Origin: Pseudomonadota bacterium
Lineage (GTDB): Bacteria > Pseudomonadota > Alphaproteobacteria > Rhizobiales > Hyphomicrobiaceae
Assembly (NCBI GenBank): GCA_023426855.1
Contig: JAEZBU010000292.1
Location: 1-12,830, forward strand
Direction: 5' to 3'
DNA: 12,830 nt
Shown here: in pieces, positions 1 through 6,460 of the stretch
Position numbering within the stretch: position 1 is the first letter of the stretch
How the letters are laid out: every line of letters starts with the position of its first letter
Translations under genes and position numbers: made by a program
Notes under the pieces: model-generated
Databases searched by the model: none
Seen by the model: only the letters and a program-made list of their open reading frames with translations
Told to the model about the DNA's origin: nothing

Positions 1-48
1 ATTATCGAGATCGCGCAGGTTTGCGAGATAGACCTCAATCAGCGGCAT
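1..48 (-). CDS. Possible start of an unidentified gene, cut by the window edge
   Basis: On the minus strand an ATG at 48-46 opens a frame that stays open to the window edge and reads MPLIEVYLANLRDLDN. A modest Shine-Dalgarno-like GGGA (complement of 56-59) lies 7 nt upstream. Only 16 residues are visible, so no family can be assigned. It would lie 138 nt beyond the stop of the lysine 2,3-aminomutase gene on the same strand, so it could be a further gene of that unit or an independent one. Two hairpins (83-111 and 137-158) separate them. The start could also be spurious. Confidence 0.35.
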   Translation of the reverse strand, partial: MPLIEVYLANLRDLDN

Positions 49-82
49 GGCCGTATCCCGGGTAAAAGGCCCGCTCCCTCGT

Positions 83-111
83 CGACGCGCGGCCGATCAG
101 GTCGCGCGTCG
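83..111. repeat. Strong inverted repeat (hairpin) downstream of the aminomutase gene
   Basis: CGACGCGCG at 83-91 is matched perfectly by CGCGCGTCG at 103-111. The stem extends inward by GCC/GGT (one G-U pair) to a 5-nt loop GATCA, giving a 12-bp stem. Neither strand has an immediate T-run; the minus strand has only TTTT about 13 nt further on. It could slow or partly terminate transcription leaving the aminomutase gene, or stabilise its 3' end, but it is not a canonical intrinsic terminator. Confidence 0.5.
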
Positions 112-136
112 CAAATTAGCAGTCGTATCGTTATTC

Positions 137-158
137 CGCGAGCTTGGCATATCTCGCG
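137..158. repeat. Inverted repeat just after the aminomutase stop codon
   Basis: CGCGAG at 137-142 pairs with CTCGCG at 153-158 around a 10-nt spacer. It lies about 28 nt past the aminomutase stop on the minus strand. No T-tract follows on that strand, so a terminator role is unproven. It is the first of two hairpins between that gene and the possible gene at the left edge. Confidence 0.35.
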
Positions 159-186
159 TTGACCCGGAAAGATGCGTGTCCACCAT

Positions 187-1497
187 TTACTCGGCGGCTT
201 CGCGCATCGGCAGCAGCGATGGCAGGCGTGCCAGGATCGCCTCGCGGCCACCCGGTGTGCGCCATTCGGCACGTGCGCCTGCATCGAGCGTGCGCAGCGG
301 GTCGAAATAGAAGTACATCCGGTGCGGGTCGATCGACGGCGAACGATAGCCACTGATGCCGTATTTCACGCTGTGGAATTCATGGCTGTGTACGTCGCGC
401 TTGCCGCCGCCGCCTGGCGCGTCGACGATGAACAGCGGCGTGTTGAAGCCGGCGGTGGCGCCGCGCACTTCGCGCTCCAGGGTCTGCATCTCGTGAACCG
501 GCACGCGGAAGTGTTCGGTGCCCATCACCATGTCGCAGGAATAGACGTAGTAGGGCTGGATGTTGACCCGGCCGAGCTTGCGTGTCAGCTCGATCAGTGT
601 TTTCGCGTCGTCGTTGACGCCGCGCAGCAGCACGGCCTGATTGCGCACGTGGATGCCTTCCGCGAACAGGCGGCGCATGGCGCTTTCGACCAGCGGCGTG
701 ACTTCGCGCGGATGGTTGAAGTGGGTGTGCACGAAGACGCTCTTGAACATGGAGCGGCCGCGCTGTGCCACTTCGACAATCGCCGAGAACCAGGGTTCGT
801 CGGACAGAAACTTCATCGGCTGGACCGAGACCGATTTCGTCGCGAAGCGGATACGGCGTACATGCTCGATATCGAGCAGGGCATTGCCGATGGCCTTGAT
901 GTTCTGGGCCTTCAGACGGGCGATGTCTCCACCTGAAACAACCACGTCCTCGATGGTCGGATTGGCACGGATGTAGTCGAGCGCGGCGCCCCAGCCGCTG
1001 GCGCTGGTGACGTTATCCTTCTGCAGCGAAGGTGTGGCGGCGCCGACTGCGTAGCTGCGGGTGCAGTACTGGCAGTAAACGGGGCATACGGAGGTGACCA
1101 GGAACAGCACCTTGTCGGGATAGCGGTGCACCAGGTTCGGTGCCGGCGAGGTGTTGCGCTCGCCCAGCGAGTCCACCGACATGCAGGGGTGATCATCTTC
1201 CTGCTCCGACAGCATCGGCAGGAACTGACGACGGATCGGATCGGTGTCCGCATTCTTCCAATCGATCAGGTCGAGCATGTACGGATTGAGCCGGATCGAC
1301 ATGCCGACCTTCTGCAGGCCCTGACGGATTTCGCTAACCACCGTCGGATTGGCGACACCGCTGATCAGCGCCTCGAGCTGCTCGATGCGCGTCACCGAAT
1401 TGCGGTCTTGCCAGTTGTGGTCGAGAAATTCGGATCTCGCTTTTGAACTATAGAGGCCACTCGAATTATCGAAGCCAAGTACGTCAGCGAAGGACAT
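187..1497 (-). CDS. kamA: Lysine 2,3-aminomutase (radical SAM, PLP-dependent)
   Basis: A 436-residue KamA-family radical SAM enzyme, predicted to interconvert L-lysine and L-beta-lysine in the cytosol using S-adenosylmethionine, a [4Fe-4S] cluster and PLP. The cluster motif is CPVYCQYC with Cys138, Cys142 and Cys145, followed by TR (Arg147, equivalent to Arg134 of clostridial lysine aminomutase, which binds the substrate carboxylate). The PLP lysine is Lys366 in PGGGGK. Asp322 (in SCDM) and Asp359 (in VDAPGGGGK) align with Asp293 and Asp330, which hold the lysine side-chain amine; glutamate 2,3-aminomutase has Lys and Asn there, so lysine is the best substrate guess. Arginine aminomutase is an alternative. 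The full C-terminal part excludes the shorter EpmB. The ATG at 1497 has GGAG 8 nt upstream. The gene is divergent from a Pls-type polyamino acid synthetase, which suggests it supplies beta-lysine. No acetyltransferase of the acetyl-beta-lysine osmolyte pathway is visible. Confidence 0.88.
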   Translation of the reverse strand: MSFADVLGFDNSSGLYSSKARSEFLDHNWQDRNSVTRIEQLEALISGVANPTVVSEIRQGLQKVGMSIRLNPYMLDLIDWKNADTDPIRRQFLPMLSEQEDDHPCMSVDSLGERNTSPAPNLVHRYPDKVLFLVTSVCPVYCQYCTRSYAVGAATPSLQKDNVTSASGWGAALDYIRANPTIEDVVVSGGDIARLKAQNIKAIGNALLDIEHVRRIRFATKSVSVQPMKFLSDEPWFSAIVEVAQRGRSMFKSVFVHTHFNHPREVTPLVESAMRRLFAEGIHVRNQAVLLRGVNDDAKTLIELTRKLGRVNIQPYYVYSCDMVMGTEHFRVPVHEMQTLEREVRGATAGFNTPLFIVDAPGGGGKRDVHSHEFHSVKYGISGYRSPSIDPHRMYFYFDPLRTLDAGARAEWRTPGGREAILARLPSLLPMREAAE

Positions 1498-1501
1498 TGG
1501 T

Positions 1502-1530
1502 GCAACTCCGTACCAATAACGAACAGTTGC
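1502..1530. promoter_or_regulatory. Distal inverted repeat in the divergent promoter region
   Basis: GCAACT at 1502-1507 and AGTTGC at 1525-1530 form a perfect 6-bp inverted repeat with a 17-nt spacer. It is centred near -135 relative to the predicted sigma-54 transcription start at about 1651. That is a plausible distance for an enhancer-binding activator. It also covers the leader of the aminomutase gene, so a protein bound here could affect both genes. A 6-bp match alone is weak evidence. Confidence 0.25.
1506..1509 (-). promoter_or_regulatory. Ribosome binding site of the aminomutase gene
   Basis: The minus strand reads ACGGAG followed by 8 nt and ATG (1497-1495). This supports the chosen start. 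The site overlaps the left arm of the GCAACT/AGTTGC inverted repeat (1502-1530). Confidence 0.6.
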
Positions 1531-1543
1531 GCCCTACCTCGCA

Positions 1544-1581
1544 ATTCGCGGACCGTGTTCCATTCCAGCGGGGGCGAATGG
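1544..1581. promoter_or_regulatory. Candidate upstream activator sites for the sigma-54 promoter
   Basis: Two overlapping dyads lie here. CCATTC (1560-1565) and GAATGG (1576-1581) form a perfect inverted repeat with a 10-nt spacer, centred at about -80 from the predicted start. ATTCGC (1544-1549) and GCGAAT (1574-1579) form a wider one. Enhancer-binding proteins usually bind dyads 80-150 bp upstream of sigma-54 promoters, so position and symmetry fit. The sequence is not a NifA (TGT-N10-ACA) site, and no cognate activator is encoded in the window. Confidence 0.35.
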
Positions 1582-1593
1582 GAAATCACGGTT

Positions 1594-1608
1594 AAAAAAG
1601 AGTAAAAA
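1594..1608 (+). promoter_or_regulatory. Phased A-tracts (predicted DNA bend) between activator sites and promoter
   Basis: A6 (1594-1599) and A5 (1604-1608) have centres about 10 bp apart, one helical turn, in an otherwise GC-rich region. Phased A-tracts bend DNA. The position, between the candidate activator sites and the sigma-54 promoter, is where IHF or intrinsic curvature usually helps looping. No good IHF consensus was seen. Confidence 0.4.
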
Positions 1609-1624
1609 TCGCGCAAGCAAAGCG

Positions 1625-1639
1625 TGGCACGAACTTTGC
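1625..1639 (+). promoter_or_regulatory. Sigma-54 (RpoN) -24/-12 promoter of the polyamino acid synthetase gene
   Basis: The sequence TGGCACGAACTTTGC matches the RpoN consensus TGGCACG-N4-TTGC at every defined position. The invariant GG (1626-1627) and GC (1638-1639) are separated by exactly 10 nt. The predicted start is near 1651, leaving a leader of about 35 nt before the ATG at 1686 with its ribosome site at 1675. Transcription would need an AAA+ enhancer-binding activator. Such promoters often answer to nitrogen status, but other signals are known. This is the strongest regulatory signal in the window. Confidence 0.85.
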
Positions 1640-1674
1640 GCTTGGCGGTCTGCCTGGGAGCAGGCGGTCGAGTC

Positions 1675-1680
1675 AGGTGA
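1675..1680 (+). promoter_or_regulatory. Ribosome binding site deciding the synthetase start
   Basis: AGGTGA lies 5 nt before the ATG at 1686. The in-frame GTG at 1677 sits inside this site and has no good ribosome site of its own, so ATG 1686 is preferred. The longer reading would add only three residues. Confidence 0.6.
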
Positions 1681-1685
1681 GTGTT

Positions 1686-4600
1686 ATGCGTCCAATTATA
1701 GATGGTGAAATCGCCGGATCCACATTGCTGGATACCAAAGCGGTCCCCGCCAGCAGTTCATTTTCAAACGCAGAAGGCGGCGTCCACGCTTATGTTCCGA
1801 CCGCGCGGGAAGGCTATCCATTTGGCCGATCCACGATCGAAGGCGGTCTTATCGACCGGCTGCGGTCGCTCAAGAGCAGCCCGACGCTCCTGCACGAGAT
1901 TTTCGAGCTGCAGGCCGATATCGAGCCGTCCGCACCGGCGCTGGAATGCGGCGATCACTGCCTGACCTATGGTGAACTGGACGCCGAAGCCAACCGGATG
2001 GCGCGGTATTTCCGCAGCCTGGGTGTGGCTCGCGGCAGCTATGTCGGCATTTCTCTGGATCGGTCGGAATGGCCGATCATCGCGATCCTGGCAGTGCTGA
2101 AAGCAGGCGGTACTTATGTCCCGATCGAGCCGGCGCTGCCCAACGACCGCATGCGCTACATCGCGGAAGCCGCCGAAATGTCCGTTATCGTGACGGATGC
2201 CGTTTATGAGACGCGCCTGTCCGAGATCAGTACGGCGAAGCTCGCCATCGTCGAGAAGTACCGCGGCATCGCGAGCGCCTTCGACAACACGCGGCTTTCC
2301 CGTTCGGAGACACAACTGCGTCCCGAAGACGTCTGCTATGTCCTGTTTACGTCCGGCACCACGGGGCGGCCCAAGGGCGTCGTCACCGAGCACCGCAACG
2401 TCGTGCACTTCGTCGGCGCGTTCAATGAGGTCTGCAACACGACGGCGGCCGACCGCATCCTGCAGGGCTTTTCGCTCGGCTTCGACGGTTCGGTCGAGGA
2501 AATGTGGATGGCGTTTTCGAACGGCGCCACGCTGATCTGCGGCGACAAGGCAACCCCGAAGTTCGGCGCCGACTTCACGGCTTTTCTCAATGAACGCAAG
2601 ATCTCGTTCCTGTCGACCGTGCCGACGCTGCTGTCGACGCTGACCAGCGATGTGCCGTCGCTGCGCCAGCTCATCGTCAGCGGCGAGGCGTGCCATATCG
2701 ATCTCGTCAATCGCTGGGCGCGTCCCGGATTGATCATGCGCAACGTCTACGGCCCAACCGAGGCGACTGTGAACACGACAGCGTGCGTGCTGGAGAAGGG
2801 CAAGGCGGTCACCATTGGGCAGCCTTTGCGCGGCTATGACATCTACATTCTGGACGCGGAGCTGCGCCCGGTGCCGCGCGGCGAGAAGGGCGAGCTGTAT
2901 ATCGGCGGTCCGGGGCTGTCGCGCGGCTACCTGCACCAGCCGGATCTGACCGCGAAAACCTATATCGACTGGGTGCCGCCGACGGATTGCGCCGCGCCGG
3001 GTTCCGAGCCTCCGAAGGCCCGCCGCCTCTACAAGGCCGGCGACTTGGTGCGCTGGAACGAAGATGACGAGTTGGAATTCTTCGGCCGCATCGACAGCCA
3101 GGTGAAACTGCGCGGGTATCGGGTCGAGCTGTCCGAGATCGAGGCGGTACTGATCGAACAGCCTGAGATCAGCACGGCCAACGTGCGCATCTACGAGAAG
3201 GACGGCATGCAGAGCCTGGCCGCCTGCATTCTGCTGGCCGATGGCGTCGCGACGCTCGATCGCAATCATATCCTCGCTGTGCTGCGCGACCGACTGCCGG
3301 TTTATATGGTGCCGGCCTATCTCGACGTGCTCGACGCTTTCCCGATGCTGGCCAGCGGCAAGGTCGACCGTTCGCGGCTGCCGGCGCCGGTGCAGGCGCT
3401 GGTCGTCGAGGATGACGGCGACGTCGAGATGTCGGCACTGGAAACCCGCATCGCTGAGGTCTGGGCCAAGCAGCTCAGTGTGCCGAAGGTTGGTCCGGAG
3501 CAGGATTTCTTTACCGATCTCGGAGGCCACTCGCTCGTTGCGGCACAGCTTGCGACGGCGCTGCGCACCGCTTTGGGGCATAGCGTGCCGGTGCGTGACA
3601 TCTATGCGCATCCGACCGTCCGTCAATTGGCAGCTTACGTCGAGACGCTGACCACCAAAACCGCGGAGGCGACCTCGGGCAATGCCTGGGCGCGCGCGGC
3701 CGCTCTGGCCTCGGCCAAGAATGCAACGCCCGTGCGCCCGTGGACGACTGTCTTCTTTCAGGTCGTCTATCAGCTCTCGATCGTCCCAATCCTGTCGCTG
3801 CCGCTGCTTTATATCCTGCCGTACGGCATTGACGTGCTGCAGAAGCGCGCCTCGGTGACCGATCTGGCTATAATAGCGCTCGGCGTCGGAGTGGCGACCT
3901 GGGCGGCGCTGCTGGTTCTGGCCATCGTAGCCAAGTGGGTGCTGATCGGGCGTTACAAGCCGGGCCGCTATCCGATGTGGGGCAGCCTGTACATCCGCTG
4001 GTGGATTGCCTCGCGTCTGCAGCATCTGAGCGGCATCACGGCGTTCAACGGCACGGCGCTGGCGCCCTTCATCTGGCGCGCCATGGGCGCCAAGGTCGGC
4101 CACCGCGCTCTGCTCAACCCCAGCCTCGTCTATGCCTGGGACTGCGTGCGCATCGGCAACGACGTCAGCATCGGCGTCGATACGCAGATGCCGGCGTTCC
4201 GTATCGAACAGGGTCATCTGGTGATCGGCAACGTGACCATCGGCGACCGCTGCTTCGTCGGCGCGCATTCCGTGCTCGGCCTGGACGTGACGATGCAGGA
4301 TGACAGCCGGCTCGACGACCAGTCGCTGCTGCCGGATGGCAACGTGCTCAAGAGCGGCGTCGCCTATCGCGGATCGCCGGCGCAGCCTGCCGCCGTCGCG
4401 GTGCCGACCGGCACGCCTGTCCGCTACGGCCCGGTGCGGATGTTCTTCTATACCCTGACGCAACTCGTCGCCGGGCTTGCGATCGCGCTGCTGACGCTGG
4501 CGCCCGTCATGGCTGCTGGCGGATTGATCGCCGCCGTGGTCGTGAACTACCCCGCCAATGTTTCCGTGCCGGTGTTCTTCGCGCTGGTTCCGGCGACAAT

Positions 4601-5825
4601 GCTGGTGTTCGCGTTGTGGTCGGCGCTGTGCAAGTCGCTGGTGCATCCCAACCCGCGCCCTGGCGTGTTCAAGGTCTACTCGTTCACCTATCTCCAGCAC
4701 TGGCTGTCCAGCATCGTGATGCAGATCATCCAGGTCGTCGGCATGCCGATCTTCACGACGGTGTACCTGCCGAGCTGGATGCGGCTGCTGGGCGCCAAGC
4801 TCGGTCGTCACACGGAGATGTCGACCGTTTGGCGCGTCAATCCGGATATGCTGGTCGCTGGCGATGGCGTGTTCTTCGCCGATGGCTGCATGATGGGCGG
4901 TATGCGGACGCACATGGGCCGCTTCGAGGTTGCGGTCAACGAAATCGGCGATCGCTCGTTCGTCGGCAACAGCGCCATCCTGTCCACGGGTGTCAATCTC
5001 GGCAGCAACTGTTTGCTCGGCGTGCTGTCGGCTGCGCCGCAGTCGGCGACGGATATTCCCGACAACACGGACTGGCTGGGTTCGCCCGGCTTCCGCCTGC
5101 CGAACCGCCAGAAGGTCGAAGGGTTCGATCCCAAGCTGACCTATCGTCCGTCGGCGTGGCTCTATCTGCAGCGCGCGTTGATCGACGGCCTGCGCGTCGT
5201 TCTGCCGGGCTACGTGCTGGGCGGCATCGCGGTCGCCGCGCTGCTGGCCGTGATGTGGGCCTACGAGCAGTTCGGCATCTGGGGTGCGTTCACCGCAATT
5301 CCCGTGATGTCGTGGTTCGCGATCACGGCCTGCATCGGCACGGTGGTCGGCCTGAAGTGGCTGATCATGGGACGCTTCCATCCGGTCATCGTGCCGCTGT
5401 GGAGCCGCTATGTATGGTGGAACGAGCTGATCAACGGCATCTACGAAGCCCTGATGGCGCCGTTCGTCACCAACTTCTTCGGTACGCCGTTCGCGCCAGC
5501 TCTGATGCGGCTGCTGGGCTGCAAGATCGGGCGCTACTGCTACATGGAGACGGCGCTGTTCTCGGAGTTCGACCTGGTCAACGTGGGTGATCACGCCGTG
5601 CTCAACGCGGGCGTGGTCATGCAGAACCATCTGTTCGAGGACCGCGTGATGAAGTCGTCGAGCCTGACGGTGGGCGAGGGCTGCTCGGTCGGCAACATGA
5701 GCATCGTGCTGTACGACACCGTGATGGAGCCTGGCGCTGTGCTCGGTCCGCTGTCACTGCTGATGAAGGGCGAGACGATGCCCAAGGGCAGCCGCTGGCA
5801 TGGCAGCCCGACGGTTGAGGTCTGA
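1686..5825 (+). CDS. Pls/PosA-type NRPS, epsilon-polylysine-synthetase-like
   Basis: A 1379-residue membrane-bound single-module synthetase; positions below count from the GTG at 1677 (subtract 3). The adenylation domain (~75-570) shows LFTSGTTGRPKG (223-234), YGPTEATV, YKAGD, GRIDSQVKLRGYRVEL and SGKVDR (Lys562). The carrier domain (~585-655) has LGGHSL with phosphopantetheine Ser619. Then come membrane segments at about 689-712, 728-756, 918-945, 961-985, 1170-1195 and 1205-1231. They enclose three soluble hexapeptide/beta-helix regions (757-917, 986-1165, 1232-1382). This A-T-(TM2-C)x3 layout and length match epsilon-poly-L-lysine synthetase (Pls, ~1300 residues), where the last three domains join monomers iteratively. 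No HHxxxDG condensation or thioesterase motif is seen. Residues lining the pocket (GrsA numbering 235-331, then Lys517) read D G E S I S V V N K; Glu at 239 suits a basic amino acid. With the neighbouring aminomutase, the monomer may be lysine or beta-lysine. Product identity is inference. Confidence 0.9.
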   Translation: MRPIIDGEIAGSTLLDTKAVPASSSFSNAEGGVHAYVPTAREGYPFGRSTIEGGLIDRLRSLKSSPTLLHEIFELQADIEPSAPALECGDHCLTYGELDAEANRMARYFRSLGVARGSYVGISLDRSEWPIIAILAVLKAGGTYVPIEPALPNDRMRYIAEAAEMSVIVTDAVYETRLSEISTAKLAIVEKYRGIASAFDNTRLSRSETQLRPEDVCYVLFTSGTTGRPKGVVTEHRNVVHFVGAFNEVCNTTAADRILQGFSLGFDGSVEEMWMAFSNGATLICGDKATPKFGADFTAFLNERKISFLSTVPTLLSTLTSDVPSLRQLIVSGEACHIDLVNRWARPGLIMRNVYGPTEATVNTTACVLEKGKAVTIGQPLRGYDIYILDAELRPVPRGEKGELYIGGPGLSRGYLHQPDLTAKTYIDWVPPTDCAAPGSEPPKARRLYKAGDLVRWNEDDELEFFGRIDSQVKLRGYRVELSEIEAVLIEQPEISTANVRIYEKDGMQSLAACILLADGVATLDRNHILAVLRDRLPVYMVPAYLDVLDAFPMLASGKVDRSRLPAPVQALVVEDDGDVEMSALETRIAEVWAKQLSVPKVGPEQDFFTDLGGHSLVAAQLATALRTALGHSVPVRDIYAHPTVRQLAAYVETLTTKTAEATSGNAWARAAALASAKNATPVRPWTTVFFQVVYQLSIVPILSLPLLYILPYGIDVLQKRASVTDLAIIALGVGVATWAALLVLAIVAKWVLIGRYKPGRYPMWGSLYIRWWIASRLQHLSGITAFNGTALAPFIWRAMGAKVGHRALLNPSLVYAWDCVRIGNDVSIGVDTQMPAFRIEQGHLVIGNVTIGDRCFVGAHSVLGLDVTMQDDSRLDDQSLLPDGNVLKSGVAYRGSPAQPAAVAVPTGTPVRYGPVRMFFYTLTQLVAGLAIALLTLAPVMAAGGLIAAVVVNYPANVSVPVFFALVPATMLVFALWSALCKSLVHPNPRPGVFKVYSFTYLQHWLSSIVMQIIQVVGMPIFTTVYLPSWMRLLGAKLGRHTEMSTVWRVNPDMLVAGDGVFFADGCMMGGMRTHMGRFEVAVNEIGDRSFVGNSAILSTGVNLGSNCLLGVLSAAPQSATDIPDNTDWLGSPGFRLPNRQKVEGFDPKLTYRPSAWLYLQRALIDGLRVVLPGYVLGGIAVAALLAVMWAYEQFGIWGAFTAIPVMSWFAITACIGTVVGLKWLIMGRFHPVIVPLWSRYVWWNELINGIYEALMAPFVTNFFGTPFAPALMRLLGCKIGRYCYMETALFSEFDLVNVGDHAVLNAGVVMQNHLFEDRVMKSSSLTVGEGCSVGNMSIVLYDTVMEPGAVLGPLSLLMKGETMPKGSRWHGSPTVEV

Positions 5826-5849
5826 GATCGAATTGGGAAACGCACGCAG

Positions 5850-6326
5850 TCAGAATGGCAGGCGCGCGTTTTCCTTGACCTCCTTCATGACGAAGAAGGT
5901 TCTCGTCTGGCGGACGCCGGGTAGCGCGATGAGCTTTTGTCCGTGCAGCTTGTTGAAATCGGCCATATCGCGCACGAGGATCTTCAGCAGGTAGTCGAAA
6001 TCGCCCGCCACCAGATTGCAGTCGAGAACGTCTTTCAGCGCCAGCACGGCTTTCTCGAATGCCGCGAAACTGTCCGCAGTCGAACGGTCGAGCACCACGC
6101 CGACCATGACCAGCGTGCCGAGGCCGACTGCTGCGGGCGCAATCTCGGCCCGGACACCCGTGATGAAGCCTTCCTCGAAAAGCCGCTGTGTACGGCGGTG
6201 GCAGGTGGCTGCGCTGACATTCACGCGGGTCGCCAGCTCGGCGTTGGTGAGGCGACCCTCAGCTTGCAGCGCGCGCAGGATCTTGATGTCGATACGATCC
6301 AGGACGGTTGCGGAAGAATCTTCCAT
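5850..6326 (-). CDS. acdR: Lrp/AsnC-family regulator, probably AcdR
   Basis: A 158-residue Lrp/AsnC transcription factor. The N-terminal winged helix-turn-helix begins LDRIDIKILRALQAEGRL and its recognition region reads NVSAATCHRRTQRL. The C-terminal alpha-beta RAM effector domain carries the family's CNLVAGDFDYLL stretch. Such proteins bind DNA as dimers to octamers and often sense amino acids. It is divergent from acdS, the arrangement known for AcdR, which controls ACC deaminase in Pseudomonas and many proteobacteria. ATG 6326 is chosen over the upstream ATG at 6356: it gives the usual length, begins just before the conserved LDxxD, and leaves the dyad at 6333-6344 untranslated. The Shine-Dalgarno (GAGAA, 4 nt spacing) is weak. 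The gene ends 24 bp from the synthetase stop, tail to tail, with no visible terminator between. The target is inferred from context. Confidence 0.85.
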   Translation of the reverse strand: MEDSSATVLDRIDIKILRALQAEGRLTNAELATRVNVSAATCHRRTQRLFEEGFITGVRAEIAPAAVGLGTLVMVGVVLDRSTADSFAAFEKAVLALKDVLDCNLVAGDFDYLLKILVRDMADFNKLHGQKLIALPGVRQTRTFFVMKEVKENARLPF

Positions 6327-6332
6327 TTTATT

Positions 6333-6344
6333 CTCATAGATGAG
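6333..6344. promoter_or_regulatory. Inverted repeat overlapping the acdR leader, possible operator
   Basis: CTCAT-AG-ATGAG is a perfect 5-bp dyad with a 2-bp centre, 6 bp before the acdR start codon and overlapping its weak ribosome site. Lrp-family proteins bind short degenerate dyads and commonly repress their own genes. The site is therefore a candidate autoregulatory operator. A smaller dyad (ATCA-T-TGAT, 6378-6386) lies further into the acdR-acdS gap. Confidence 0.3.
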
Positions 6345-6456
6345 GCGGAATAGCATTATTTGGCGAGATTGCCGCTAATCATTGATAGGTTCAAGCCCAA
6401 CTAAGAGAGCACATTCCGCGGCGGACCGCCTATCTTCCCTTCCATCAGATCGCCAC

Positions 6457-6460
6457 GGAG
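6457..6460 (+). promoter_or_regulatory. Ribosome binding site of acdS
   Basis: GGAG, 8 nt before ATG 6469. It decides this start over the upstream in-frame candidate at 6382. No convincing sigma-70 hexamer pair or sigma-54 site was found in the 142-bp acdR-acdS gap. Confidence 0.6.

Noticed and set aside
187..1497. EpmB (EF-P lysine aminomutase) or glutamate 2,3-aminomutase as the identity of the radical SAM gene
   Set aside because: EpmB is shorter and no epmA or efp is nearby. Glutamate aminomutase has Lys and Asn where this protein has Asp322 and Asp359.
1548..1562. Sigma-54-like element on the minus strand (TGGAACACGGTCCGC) facing kamA, with correct GG-N10-GC spacing
   Set aside because: The -12 part is CCGC instead of TTGC and the -24 part has two mismatches, so it is probably chance. 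It overlaps the candidate activator dyad. Worth testing only if kamA proves RpoN-dependent.
1764..5630. A 1288-codon open frame on the minus strand, opposite the synthetase gene
   Set aside because: It is the GC-rich shadow of the plus-strand gene: its product is a low-complexity mix rich in Arg, His, Asp and Gln with no recognisable domain, while the plus strand encodes clear A, carrier and membrane domains.
6361..6376. Sigma-54-like TGGCGAG-N4-CCGC in the acdR-acdS gap
   Set aside because: GG-N10-GC spacing is met, but both elements deviate from consensus (GAG for ACG, CC for TT). Too weak to call.
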